Positions 1 through 11,721 of a DNA stretch of 64,000 nt are shown here, piece by piece. The DNA comes from Haematobia irritans. Taxonomy: Eukaryota; Arthropoda; Insecta; Diptera; Muscidae. The notes beneath the pieces were generated by a model that was given only the letters and a program-made list of their open reading frames with translations, was not told the DNA's origin and did no database searches. The translations under genes and the position numbers were made by a program. The stretch spans positions 191,175,726-191,239,725 of the forward strand of contig NC_134400.1 in the NCBI RefSeq assembly GCF_050003625.1, given 5' to 3'. Every line of letters starts with the position of its first letter. Position 1 is the first letter of the stretch.

Positions 1-128
1 AAAACTTCTTTTGCCCATATCTCCTAAACTAAGCGTCCTAGAGCGAAAAAGGCTTTAATCCGTGACCACCCTCAAAAATTGAAATTTTCATCCAAATCCT
101 AAAAAAATTGAAATTTTTATATGAAAAA

Positions 129-258
129 CTTCTTTTGCCCATATCTCCTAAACTAAGCGTCCTAGAGCGAAAAGGGCTTTAATCCGTGACCACCCTCAAA
201 AATTGAAATTTTTATCCAAATCCTAAAAAAAGTGAAAATTGAATTTTTATATGAAAAA
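129..258 (+). repeat. Expanded 130-bp monomer
   Basis: The distance between successive monomer starts here is 130 bp. The extra 6 bp lie in the second A/T block, where agtgaaaattgaattttt (about 231-248) replaces the usual attgaaattttt. It reads like a fusion of the gtgaaa variant and the ttgaattttt variant, so slippage or template switching between two A/T blocks is the simplest explanation. I saw no second example. Confidence 0.8.
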
Positions 259-582
259 CTTCTTTTGTCCATATCTCCTAAACTAAGCGTCCTAGAGCGA
301 AAAGGGCTTTAATCCGTGACCACCCCTCAAAAATTGAAATTTTCATCCAAATCCTAAAAAAATTGAAATTTTTATATGAAAAACTTCTTTTGCCCATATC
401 TCCTAAACTAAGCGTCCTAGAGCGAAAAGGGCTTTAATCCGTGACCACCCTCAAAAATTGAAATTTTCATCCAAATCCTAAAAAAAATGAAATTTTTATA
501 TGAAAAACTTCTTTTGCCCATATCTCCTAAACTAAGCGTGCTAGAGCGAAAAGGGCTTTAATCCGTGACCACCCTCAAAAAT

Positions 583-768
583 TTAAATTTTAACCCAAAT
601 CCTAAAAAAATTGAAATTTTTATATGAAAAACTTATTTTGCCCATATCTCCTAAACTAAGCGTCCTAGAGCGAAAAGGGCTATAATCCGTGACCACCCTC
701 AAAAATTGAATTTTTACCCAAATCCTAAAAAAATTGAAATTTTTATATGAAAAACTTCTTTTGCCCAT
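583..768 (+). repeat. Frame-open satellite subtype (type F), first occurrence
   Basis: Type F monomers share three linked differences: cttattttg for cttcttttg, ggctataatcc for ggctttaatcc, and ttgaatttttaccc for ttgaaattttcatcc. The last makes the monomer 123 bp, a multiple of three. On the minus strand the tat change replaces a TAA stop and the 123-bp length keeps the frame, so two monomers read through as a 61-81-residue phase repeating every 41 residues. Related open cassettes, some lacking one marker, lie at 3877, 4745, 9436, 10304, 11806, 23786, 26019, 29232, 30576, 30838, 31863, 33436, 34712, 36535, 37072, 37443, 38921, 39541, 40119, 41734, 42520, 44217, 44754, 45829, 48480, 58241, 61814 and 63636 (left ends). 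I treat it as a satellite haplotype, not a gene. Confidence 0.85.
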
Positions 769-839
769 ATCTCCTAAACTAAGCGTCCTAGAGCGAAAAG
801 GGCTTTAATCCGTGACCACCCTCAAAAATTGAAATTTTC

Positions 840-2500
840 ATCCAAATCCTAAAAAAAAATGAAATTTTTATATGAAAAACTTCTTTTGCCCATATCTCCT
901 AAACTAAGCGTCCTAGAGCGAAAAGGGCTTTAATTCGTGACCACCCTCAAAAATTTAAATTTTCATCCAAATCCTAAAAAAATTGAAATTTTTATATGAA
1001 AAACTTCTTTTGCCCATATCTCCTAAACTAAGCGTCCTAGAGCGAAAAGGGCTTTAATCCGTGACCACCCTCAAAAATTGAATTTTTTACCCACATCCTA
1101 AAAAAAATTGAAATTTTTATATGAAAAACTTCTTTTGCCCATATCTCCTAAACTAAGCGTCCTAGAGCGAAAAGGGCTTTAATCCGTGACCACCCTCAAA
1201 AATTGAAATTTTTATCCAAATCCTAAAAAAATTGAAATTTTTATATGAAAAACTTCGTTTGCCCATATCTCCTAAACTAAGCGTCCTAGAGCGAAAAGGG
1301 CTTTAATCCGTGACCACCCTCAAAAATTGAAATTTTCATCCAAATCCTAAAAAAAATGAAATTTTTATATGAAAAACTTCTTTTGCCCATATCTCCTAAA
1401 CTAAGCGTGCTAGAGCGAAAAGGGCTTTAATCCGTGACCACCCTCAAAAATTTAAATTTTTACCCAAATCCTAAACAAAAAATTGAAATTTTTATATGAA
1501 AAATTTCTTTTACCCATATCTCCTAAACTAAGCGTCCTAGAGCGAAAAGGGCTTTAATCCGTGACCACCCTCAAAAATTGAAATGTTCATCCAAATCCTA
1601 AAAAAATTGAAATTTTTATATGAAAAACTTCTTTTGCCCATATCTCCTAAACTAAGCGTCCTAGAGCGAAAAGGGCTTTAATCCGTGACCACCCTCAAAA
1701 ATTGAAATTTTCATCCAAATCCTAAAAAAAATGAAATTTTTATATGAAAAACTTCTTTTGCCCATATCTCCTAAACTAAGCGTCCTAGAGCGAAAAGGGC
1801 TTTAATTCGTGACCACCCTCAAAAATTGAAATTTTCATCCAAATCCTAAAAAAATTGAAATTTTTATATGAAAAACTTCTTTTGCCCATATCTCCTAAAC
1901 TAAGCGTCCTAGAGCGAAAAGGGCTTTAATCCGTGACCACCCTCAAAAATTGAATTTTTTACCCACATCCTAAAAAAAATTGAAATTTTTATATGAAAAA
2001 CTTCTTTTGCCCATATCTCCTAAACTAAGCGTCCTAGAGCGAAAAGGGCTTTAATCCGTGACCACCCTCAAAAATTGAAATTTTCATCCAAATCCTAAAA
2101 AAATTTAAATTTTTTATATGAAAAACTTCGTTTGCCCATATCTCCTAAACTAAGCGTCCTAGAGCGAAAAGGGCTTTAATCCGTGACCACCCTCAAAAAT
2201 TGAAATTTTCATCCAAATCCTAAAAAAATTGAAATTTTTATATGAAAAACTTCTTTTGCCCATATCTCCTAAACTAAGCGTCCTAGAGCGAAAAGGGCTT
2301 TAATTCGTGACCACCCTCAAAAATTTAAATTTTCATCCAAATCCTAAAAAAATTGAAATTTTTATATGAAAAACTTCTTTTGCCCATATCTCCTAAACTA
2401 AGCGTCCTAGAGCGAAAAGGGCTTTAATCCGTGACCACCCTCAAAAATTGAATTTTTTACCCACATCCTAAAAAAAATTGAAATTTTTATATGAAAAACT
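840..2500 (+). repeat. Nested duplicated monomer blocks, offsets 872 and 498 bp
   Basis: An ordered marker set recurs three times. The variant ccacatcc starts at 1091, 1963 and 2461. The variant cttcgtttg occurs around 1257 and 2130 (offset 873). The variant ttaattcg precedes each ccacatcc copy. The offsets equal about seven and four monomers, so this is local duplication of monomer groups rather than repeated point mutation. Confidence 0.8.
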
Positions 2501-3489
2501 TCTTTTGCCCATATCTCCTAAACTAAGCGTCCTAGAGCGAAAAGTGCTATAATCAGTGCCCACCTTCAAAAATTGAAATTTTCATCCAAATCCTTAAAAA
2601 ATTGAAATTTTTATATGAAAAACTTCTTTTGCCCATATCTCCTAAACTAAGCGTCCTAGAGCGAAAAGGGCTTTAATCCGTGACCACCCTCAAAAATTGA
2701 ATTTTTTACCCAAATCCTGAAAAAAATTGAATTTTTATATGAAAAACTTCTTTTGCCCATATCTCCTAAACTAAGCGTCCTAGAGCGAAAAGGGCTTTAA
2801 TCCGTGACCACCCTCAAAAATTGAAAATTTCATCCAAATCCTAAAAAAATTGAAATTTTTATATGAAAAACTTCTTTTGCCCATATCTCCTAAACTAAGC
2901 GTCCTAGAGCGAAAAGGGCTTTAATCCGTGACCACCCTCAAAAATTTAATTTTTTACCCAAATCCTAAAAAAATTGAAATTTTTATATGAAAAACTTCTT
3001 TTGCCCATATCTCCTAAACTAAGCGTCCTAGAGCGAAAAGGGCTTTAATCCGTGACCACCCTCAAAAATTGAATTTTTTACCCAAATCCTGAAAAAAATT
3101 GAATTTTTATATGAAAAACTTCTTTTGCCCATATCTCCTAAACTAAGCGTCCTAGAGCGAAAAGGGCTTTAATCCGTGACCACCCTCAAAAATTGAATTT
3201 TTACCCAAATCCTAAAAAAATTTAAATTTTTATATGAAAAACTTCTTTTACCCATATCTCCTAAACTAAGCGTCCTAGAGCGAAAAGGGCTTTAATCCGT
3301 GACCACCCTCAAAAATTGAAATTTTCATCCAAATCCTAAAAAAATTGAAATTTTTATATGAAAAACTTCTTTTGCCCATATCTCCTAAACTAAGCGTCCT
3401 AGAGCGAAAAGGGCTTTAATCCGTGACCACCCTCAAAAATTTAATTTTTTACCCAAATCCTAAAAAAAATTGAATTTTTATATGAAAAA

Positions 3490-3604
3490 CTTCTTTTGCC
3501 CATATCTCCTAAACTAAGCGTCCTAGAGCGAAAAGGGCTTTAATCCGTGACCACCCTCAAAAATTGAAATTTTCATCCAAATCCTAAAAAAATTATATGA
3601 AAAA
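3490..3604 (+). repeat. Short 115-bp monomer subtype (type G), example
   Basis: Nine bases (tgaaatttt) are missing from the second A/T block, giving aaaaaaattatatgaaaa. The same junction occurs near 3595, 3835, 6428, 9152, 9391, 13482, 15588, 16446, 18550, 20033, 21636, 23371, 27326, 29923, 31406, 34377 and 38338. I did not see it to the right of 38.4 kb. In nearly all cases the next monomer carries gaaaaaggc in place of gaaaagggc (20033 is an exception). One founder deletion spread by block amplification explains this best. Confidence 0.85.
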
Positions 3605-3749
3605 CTTCTTTTGCCCATATCTCCTAAACTAAGCGTCCTAGAGCGAAAAAGGCTTTAATCCGTGACCACACTCAAAAATTGAAATTTTCATCCAAATCCT
3701 AAAAAAATTGAAATTTTTATATGAAAAACTTCTTTTGCCCATATCTCCT

Positions 3750-5650
3750 AAACTAAGCGTCCTAGAGCGAAAAGGGCTTTAATCCGTGACCACCCTCAAA
3801 AATTGAAATTTTCATCCAAATCCTAAAAAAATTATATAAAAAACTTCTTTTGCCCATATCTCCTAAACTAAGCGTCCTAGAGCGAAAAAGGCTTTAATCC
3901 GTGACCACCCTCAAAAATTGAAATTTTCATCCAAATCCTAAAAAAATTGAAATTTTTATATGAAAAACTTATTTTGCCCATATCTCCTAAACTAAGCGTC
4001 CTAGAGCGAAAAGGGCTATAATCCGTGACCACCCTCAAAAATTGAATTTTTATCCAAATCCTAAAAAAATTGAAATTTTTATATGAAAAACTTCTTTTGC
4101 CCATATCTCCTAAACTAAGCGTCCTAGAGCGAAAAAGGCTTTAATCCGTGACCACCCTCAAAAATTGAAATTTTCATCCAAATCCTAAAAAAATTTAAAT
4201 TTTTATATGAAAAACTTCTTTTGCCCATATCTCCTAAACTAAGCGTCCTAGAGCGAAAAGGGCTTTAATCCGTGACCACCCTCAAAAATTGAAATTTTCA
4301 TCCAAATCCTAAAAAAATTGAAATTTTTATATGAAAAACTTCTTTTGTCCATATCTCCTAAACTAAGCGTCCTAGAGCGAAAAGGGCTTTAATCCGTGAC
4401 CACCCTCAAAAATTGAATTTTTTACCCAAATCCTAAAAAAAATTGAAATTTTTATATGAAAAACTTCTTTTGCCCATATCTCCTAAACTAAGCGTCCTAC
4501 AGCGAAAAGTGCTTTAATCAGTGACCACCTTCAAAAATTGAAATTTTCATCCAAATCCTAAAAAAATTGAAATTTTTATATGAAAAACTTCTTTTACCCA
4601 TATCTCCTAAACTAAGCGTCCTAGAGCGAAAAGGGCTTTAATCCGTGACCACCCTCAAAAATTGAAATTTTCATCCAAATCCTAAAAAAATTGAAATTTT
4701 TATATGAAAAACTTCTTTTGCCCATATCTCCTAAACTAAGCGTCCTAGAGCGAAAAGGGCTTTAATCCGTGACCACCCTCAAAAAGTGAAATTTTCATCC
4801 AAATCCTAAAAAAATTGAAATTTTTATATGAAAAACTTATTTTGCCCATATCTCCTAAACTAAGCGTCCTAGAGCGAAAAGGGCTATAATCCGTGACCAC
4901 CCTCAAAAATTGAATTTTTACCCAAATCCTAAAAAAATTGAAATTTTTATATGAAAAACTTCTTTTGCCCATATCTCCTAAACTAAGCGTCCTAGAGCGA
5001 AAAAGGCTTTAATCCGTGACCACCCTCAAAAATTGAAATTTTCATCCAAATCCTAAAAAAATTGAAATTTTTATATGAAAAACTTCTTTTGCCCATATCT
5101 CCTAAACTAAGCGTCCTAGAGCGAAAAGGGCTTTAATCCGTGACCACCCTCAAAAATTGAAATTTTCATCCAAATCCTAAAAAAATTGAAATTTTTATAT
5201 GAAAAACTTCTTTTGCCCATATCTCCTAAACTAAGCGTCCTAGAGCGAAAAGGGCTTTAATCCGTGACCACCCTCAAAAATTGAATTTTTTACCCAAATC
5301 CTAAAAAAAATTGAAATTTTTATATGAAAAACTTCTTTTGCCCATATCTCCTAAACTAAGCGTCCTACAGCGAAAAGTGCTTCAATCAGTGACCACCTTC
5401 AAAAATTGAAATTTTCATCCAAATCCTAAAAAAATTGAAATTTTTATATGAAAAACTTCTTTTGCCCATATCTCCTAAACTAAGCGTCCTAGAGCGAAAA
5501 GGGCTTTAATCCGTGACCACCCTCAAAAATTGAAATTTTCATCCAAATCCTAAAAAAATTGAAATTTTTATATGAAAAACTTCTTTTGCCCATATCTCCT
5601 AAACTAAGCGTCCTAGAGCGAAAAGGGCTTTAATCCGTGACCACCCTCAA
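3750..5650 (+). repeat. Seven-monomer tandem duplication (868 bp)
   Basis: Frame-open cassettes at 3877 and 4745 and the tacagcg variant (C at 4500 and 5368) are each spaced 868 bp, exactly 7 x 124. The two units differ by point changes, for example ttgtcc near 4348 and ttcaatcag near 5381. The arrangement is carried into copy 2 of the 5.56-kb duplication (cassettes at 9436 and 10304), so the 868-bp event is older than the 5559-bp event. Confidence 0.82.
5083..5206 (+). repeat. Representative consensus monomer (124 bp)
   Basis: This copy matches the majority base at every position I could tally, so it serves as the numbering reference. Positions 1-70 are relatively G+C-rich (33 of 70) and contain the CpGs, at 30-31, 40-41 and 57-58. 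Positions 71-124 are very A/T-rich (8 G/C of 54) and contain two copies of AAAAATTGAAATTTT starting about 29 bp apart, joined by a CATCCAAATCCTAA linker. A/T tracts are centred near 72, 81, 91, 100, 110, 122 and, in the next monomer, 6. That spacing predicts intrinsic curvature. The unit is shorter than a nucleosome core (147 bp), so any nucleosome phasing would span monomer borders. Confidence 0.9.
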
Positions 5651-8600
5651 AAAGTGAAATTTTCATCCAAATCCTAAAAAAATTGAAATTTTTATATGAA
5701 AAACTTCTTTTGCCCATATCTCCTAAACAAAGCGTCCTTGAGCGAAAAGGGCTTTAATCCGTGACCACCCTCAAAAATTGAAATTTTCATCCAAATCCTA
5801 AAAAAATTGAAATTTTTATATGAAAAACTTCTTTTGCCCATATCTCCTAAACTAAGCGTCCTAGAGCGAAAAGGGCTTTAATCCGTTACCACCCTCAAAA
5901 ATTGAATTTTTTACCCACATCCTAAAAAAAATTGAAATTTTTATATGAAAAACTTCTTTTGCCCATATCTCCTAAACTAAGCGTCCTAGAGCGAAAAGGG
6001 CTTTAATCCGTGACCACCCTCAAAAATTGAAATTTTCATCCAAATCCTAAAAAAATTGAAATTTTTATATGAAAAACTTCTTTTGCCCATATCTCCTAAA
6101 CTAAGCTTCCTAGAGCGAAAAGGGCTTTAATCCGTGACCACCCTCAAAAATTGAATTTTTTACCCAAATCCTAAAAAAATTGAAATTTTTATATGAAAAA
6201 CTTCTTTTGCCCATATCTCCTAAACTAAGCGTCCTAGAGCGAAAAGGGCTTTAATCCGTGACCACCCTCAAAAATTGAATTTTTTACCCAAATCCTAAAA
6301 AAAATTGAATTTTTATATGAAAAACTTCTTTTGCCCATATCTCCTAAACTAAGCGTCCTAGAGCGAAAACGGCTTTAATCCGTGACCACCCTCAAAAATT
6401 GAAATTTTCATCCAAATCCTAAAAAAATTATATGAAAAACTTCTTTTGCCCATATCTCCTAAACTAAGCGTCCTAGAGCGAAAAAGGCTTTAATCCGTGA
6501 CCACCCTCAAAAATTGAAATTTTCATCCAAATCCTAAAAAAATTGAAATTTTTATATGAAAAACTTCTTTTGCCCATATCTCCTAAACTAAACGTCCTAG
6601 AGCGAAAAGGGCTTTAATTCGTGACCACCCTCAAAAATTTAAATTTTCATCCAAATCCTAAAAAAATTGAAATTTTTATATGAAAAACTTCTTTTGCCCA
6701 TATCTCCTAAACTAAGCGTCCTACAGCGAAAAGTGCTTTAATCAGTGACCACCTTCAAAAATTGAAATTTTCATCCAAATCCTAAAAAAATTGAAATTTT
6801 TATATGAAAAACTTCTTTTGCCCATATCTCCTAAACTAAGCGTCCTAGAGCGAAAAGGGCTTTAATCCGTGACCACCCTCAAAAATTGAAATTTTCATCC
6901 AAATCCTAAAAAAAATGAAATTTTTATATGAAAAACTTCTTTTGCCCATATCTCCTAAACTAAGCGTGCTAGAGCGAAAAGGGCTTTAATCCGTGACCAC
7001 CCTCAAAAATTTAAATTTTTACCCAAATCCTAAACAAAAAATTGAAATTTTTATATGAAAAATTTCTTTTACCCATATCTCCTAAACTAAGCGTCCTAGA
7101 GCGAAAAGGGCTTTAATCCGTGACCACCCTCAAAAATTGAAATGTTCATCCAAATCCTAAAAAAATTGAAATTTTTATATGAAAAACTTCTTTTGCCCAT
7201 ATCTCCTAAACTAAGCGTCCTAGAGCGAAAAGGGCTTTAATCCGTGACCACCCTCAAAAATTGAAATTTTCATCCAAATCCTAAAAAAAATGAAATTTTT
7301 ATATGAAAAACTTCTTTTGCCCATATCTCCTAAACTAAGCGTCCTAGAGCGAAAAGGGCTTTAATTCGTGACCACCCTCAAAAATTTAAATTTTCATCCA
7401 AATCCTAAAAAAATTGAAATTTTTATATGAAAAACTTCTTTTGCCCATATCTCCTAAACTAAGCGTCCTAGAGCGAAAAGGGCTTTAATCCGTGACCACC
7501 CTCAAAAATTGAATTTTTTACCCACATCCTAAAAAAAATTGAAATTTTTATATGAAAAACTTCTTTTGCCCATATCTCCTAAACTAAGCGTCCTAGAGCG
7601 AAAAGGGCTTTAATCCGTGACCACCCTCAAAAATTGAAATTTTCATCCAAATCCTAAAAAAATTTAAATTTTTTATATGAAAAACTTCGTTTGCCCATAT
7701 CTCCTAAACTAAGCGTCCTAGAGCGAAAAGGGCTTTAATCCGTGACCACCCTCAAAAATTGAAATTTTCATCCAAATCCTAAAAAAATTGAAATTTTTAT
7801 ATGAAAAACTTCTTTTGCCCATATCTCCTAAACTAAGCGTCCTAGAGCGAAAAGGGCTTTAATTCGTGACCACCCTCAAAAATTTAAATTTTCATCCAAA
7901 TCCTAAAAAAATTGAAATTTTTATATGAAAAACTTCTTTTGCCCATATCTCCTAAACTAAGCGTCCTAGAGCGAAAAGGGCTTTAATCCGTGACCACCCT
8001 CAAAAATTGAATTTTTTACCCACATCCTAAAAAAAATTGAAATTTTTATATGAAAAACTTCTTTTGCCCATATCTCCTAAACTAAGCGTCCTAGAGCGAA
8101 AAGTGCTATAATCAGTGCCCACCTTCAAAAATTGAAATTTTCATCCAAATCCTTAAAAAATTGAAATTTTTATATGAAAAACTTCTTTTGCCCATATCTC
8201 CTAAACTAAGCGTCCTAGAGCGAAAAGGGCTTTAATCCGTGACCATCCTCAAAAATTGAATTTTTTACCCAAATCCTGAAAAAAATTGAATTTTTATATG
8301 AAAAACTTCTTTTGCCCATATCTCCTAAACTAAGCGTCCTAGAGCGAAAAGGGCTTTAATCCGTGACCACCCTCAAAAATTGAAATTTTCATCCAAATCC
8401 TAAAAAAATTGAAATTTTTATATGAAAAACTTCTTTTGCCCATATCTCCTAAACTAAGCGTCCTAGAGCGAAAAGGGCTTTAATCCGTGACCACCCTCAA
8501 AAATTTAATTTTTTACCCAAATCCTAAAAAAATTGAAATTTTTATATGAAAAACTTCTTTTGCCCATATCTCCTAAACTAAGCGTCCTAGAGCGAAAAGG

Positions 8601-11575
8601 GCTTTAATCCGTGACCACCCTCAAAAATTGAATTTTTTACCCAAATCCTGAAAAAAATTGAATTTTTATATGAAAAACTTCTTTTGCCCATATCTCCTAA
8701 ACTAAGCGTCCTAGAGCGAAAAGGGCTTTAATCCGTGACCACCCTCAAAAATTGAATTTTTACCCAAATCCTAAAAAAATTTAAATTTTTATATGAAAAA
8801 CTTCTTTTACCCATATCTCCTAAACTAAGCGTCCTAGAGCGAAAAGGGCTTTAATCCGTGACCACCCTCAAAAATTGAAATTTTCATCCAAATCCTAAAA
8901 AAATTGAAATTTTTATATGAAAAACTTCTTTTGCCCATATCTCCTAAACTAAGCGTCCTAGAGCGAAAAGGGCTTTAATCCGTGACCACCCTCAAAAATT
9001 TAATTTTTTACCCAAATCCTAAAAAAAATTGAATTTTTATATGAAAAACTTCTTTTGCCCATATCTCCTAAACTAAGCGTCCTAGAGCGAAAAGGGCTTT
9101 AATCCGTGACCACCCTCAAAAATTGAAATTTTCATCCAAATCCTAAAAAAATTATATGAAAAACTTCTTTTGCCCATATCTCCTAAACTAAGCGTCCTAG
9201 AGCGAAAAAGGCTTTAATCCGTGACCACACTCAAAAATTGAAATTTTCATCCAAATCCTAAAAAAATTGAAATTTTTATATGAAAAACTTCTTTTGCCCA
9301 TATCTCCTAAACTAAGCGTCCTAGAGCGAAAAGGGCTTTAATCCGTGACCACCCTCAAAAATTGAAATTTTCATCCAAATCCTAAAAAAATTATATGAAA
9401 AACTTCTTTTGCCCATATCTCCTAAACTAAGCGTCCTAGAGCGAAAAAGGCTTTAATCCGTGACCACCCTCAAAAATTGAAATTTTCATCCAAATCCTAA
9501 AAAAATTGAAATTTTTATATGAAAAACTTATTTTGCCCATATCTCCTAAACTAAGCGTCCTAGAGCGAAAAGGGCTATAATCCGTGACCACCCTCAAAAA
9601 TTGAATTTTTACCCAAATCCTAAAAAAATTGAAATTTTTATATGAAAAACTTCTTTTGCCCATATCTCCTAAACTAAGCGTCCTAGAGCGAAAAAGGCTT
9701 TAATCCGTGACCACCCTCAAAAATTGAAATTTTCATCCAAATCCTAAAAAAATTGAAATTTTTATATGAAAAACTTCTTTTGCCCATATCTCCTAAACTA
9801 AGCGTCCTAGAGCGAAAAGGGCTTTAATCCGTGACCACCCTCAAAAATTGAAATTTTCATCCAAATCCTAAAAAAATTGAAATTTTTATATGAAAAACTT
9901 CTTTTGCCCATATCTCCTAAACTAAGCGTCCTAGAGCGAAAAGGGCTTTAATCCGTGACCACCCTCAAAAATTGAATTTTTTACCCAAATCCTAAAAAAA
10001 ATTGAAATTTTTATATGAAAAACTTCTTTTGCCCATATCTCCTAAACTAAGCGTCCTACAGCGAAAAGTGCTTTAATCAGTGACCACCTTCAAAAATTGA
10101 AATTTTCATCCAAATCCTAAAAAAATTGAAATTTTTATATGAAAAACTTCTTTTGCCCATATCTCCTAAACTAAGCGTCCTAGAGCGAAAAGGGCTTTAA
10201 TCCGTGACCACCCTCAAAAATTGAAATTTTCATCCAAATCCTAAAAAAATTGAAATTTTTATATGAAAAACTTCTTTTGCCCATATCTCCTAAACTAAGC
10301 GTCCTAGAGCGAAAAGGGCTTTAATCCGTGACCACCCTCAAAAAGTGAAATTTTCATCCAAATCCTAAAAAAATTGAAATTTTTATATGAAAAACTTATT
10401 TTGCCCATATCTCCTAAACTAAGCGTCCTAGAGCGAAAAGGGCTATAATCCGTGACCACCCTCAAAAATTGAATTTTTACCCAAATCCTAAAAAAATTGA
10501 AATTTTTATATGAAAAACTTCTTTTGCCCATATCTCCTAAACTAAGCGTCCTAGAGCGAAAAAGGCTTTAATCCGTGACCACCCTCAAAAATTGAAATTT
10601 TCATCCAAATCCTAAAAAAATTGAAATTTTTATATGAAAAACTTCTTTTGCCCATATCTCCTAAACTAAGCGTCCTAGAGCGAAAAGGGCTTTAATCCGT
10701 GACCACCCTCAAAAATTGAAATTTTCATCCAAATCCTAAAAAAATTGAAATTTTTATATGAAAAACTTCTTTTGCCCATATCTCCTAAACTAAGCGTCCT
10801 AGAGCGAAAAGGGCTTTAATCCGTGACCACCCTCAAAAATTGAATTTTTTACCCAAATCCTAAAAAAAATTGAAATTTTTATATGAAAAACTTCTTTTGC
10901 CCATATCTCCTAAACTAAGCGTCCTACAGCGAAAAGTGCTTCAATCAGTGACCACCTTCAAAAATTGAAATTTTCATCCAAATCCTAAAAAAATTGAAAT
11001 TTTTATATGAAAAACTTCTTTTGCCCATATCTCCTAAACTAAGCGTCCTAGAGCGAAAAGGGCTTTAATCCGTGACCACCCTCAAAAATTGAAATTTTCA
11101 TCCAAATCCTAAAAAAATTGAAATTTTTATATGAAAAACTTCTTTTGCCCATATCTCCTAAACTAAGCGTCCTAGAGCGAAAAGGGCTTTAATCCGTGAC
11201 CACCCTCAAAAATTGAATTTTTTACCCAAATCCTAAAAAAAATTGAAATTTTTATATGAAAAACTTCTTTTGCCCATATCTCCTAAACTAAGCGTCCTAC
11301 AGCGAAAAGTGCTTTAATCAGTGACCACCTTCAAAAATTGAAATTTTCATCCAAATCCTAAAAAAATTGAAATTTTTATATGAAAAACTTCTTTTGCCCA
11401 TATCTCCTAAACTAAGCGTCCTAGAGCGAAAAGGGCTTTAATCCGTGACCACCCTCAAAAATTGAAATTTTCATCCAAATCCTAAAAAAATTGAAATTTT
11501 TATATGAAAAACTTCTTTTGCCCATATCTCCTAAACTAAGCGTCCTAGAGCGAAAAGGGCTTTAATCCGTGACCA

Positions 11576-11679
11576 CACCCAGAGAAGGAATATGATCACC
11601 TCAAACATGTTTCAAGAGCAAAATGTTATGTTTGGATGGTGACCATGTAACATGTTCCCCGCAATCATGTTATTTTCTC
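11576..11679 (+). repeat. Left terminal inverted repeat of the foldback element
   Basis: Pairs base by base with 11825 down to 11722. Mismatches fall at 11591 (could form a G-T wobble), 11630, 11657-11659 and 11665-11666. The first 15 bases pair perfectly. The block atgttatgtttgg at 11623-11635 recurs directly at 11708-11720 across the loop boundary, so the element also has internal direct repetition. Confidence 0.9.
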
Positions 11680-11721
11680 AGAAATTATGTATATGTTTTC
11701 GGAAAGCATGTTATGTTTGGC
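11680..11721. other. Central unpaired loop of the foldback element
   Basis: This 42-bp segment separates the two arms. Pairing stops abruptly after ttattttctc (ending 11679) and does not resume in register. It is A/T-rich (aaattatgtatatg). Its right part contains a second copy of atgttatgtttgg, which suggests the loop derives from arm-like sequence that has drifted. Confidence 0.75.

Larger units (their letters stand above)
1..1260 (+). repeat. Left segment of the array, about 10 mixed monomers
   Basis: Consensus-like monomers mixed with variants: a 130-bp copy at 129-258, an extra C in the ccacccctc block near 322-330, a gtgctag variant near 538-544 and a frame-open pair at 583-768. The part from about 840 to 1260 carries an ordered marker set (ttaattcg, then ttgaattttttacccac, then cttcgtttg) that reappears 872 bp downstream. 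No gene or unique sequence is present. Confidence 0.85.
1261..6618 (+). repeat. Higher-order repeat, copy 1 of the 5.56-kb duplication
   Basis: Rare variants reappear exactly 5559 bp downstream: the ctaaacaaaa run (1471 and 7030), a G in aaatgttcat (1585 and 7144), and gtgctataatcagtgccc (2543 and 8102). The same offset holds to about 5650. Beyond that the match continues at 7052 bp (ccgttacc at 5888 and 12940, taagcttcc near 6105, gaaaacggc near 6367), because copy 2 gained 1493 bp. Left of about 1257 the pairing fails. The match ends near 6618, where ttaattcg faces ttaatccg. About 45 monomers were copied as a block. Confidence 0.88.

Noticed and set aside
5190..5206. TATA-like word tttttatatgaaaaac as a promoter in each monomer
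   Set aside because: It lies in a 15% G+C tract where such words arise by composition, and no initiator, start site or downstream gene supports it. Satellite transcription is possible but not shown.
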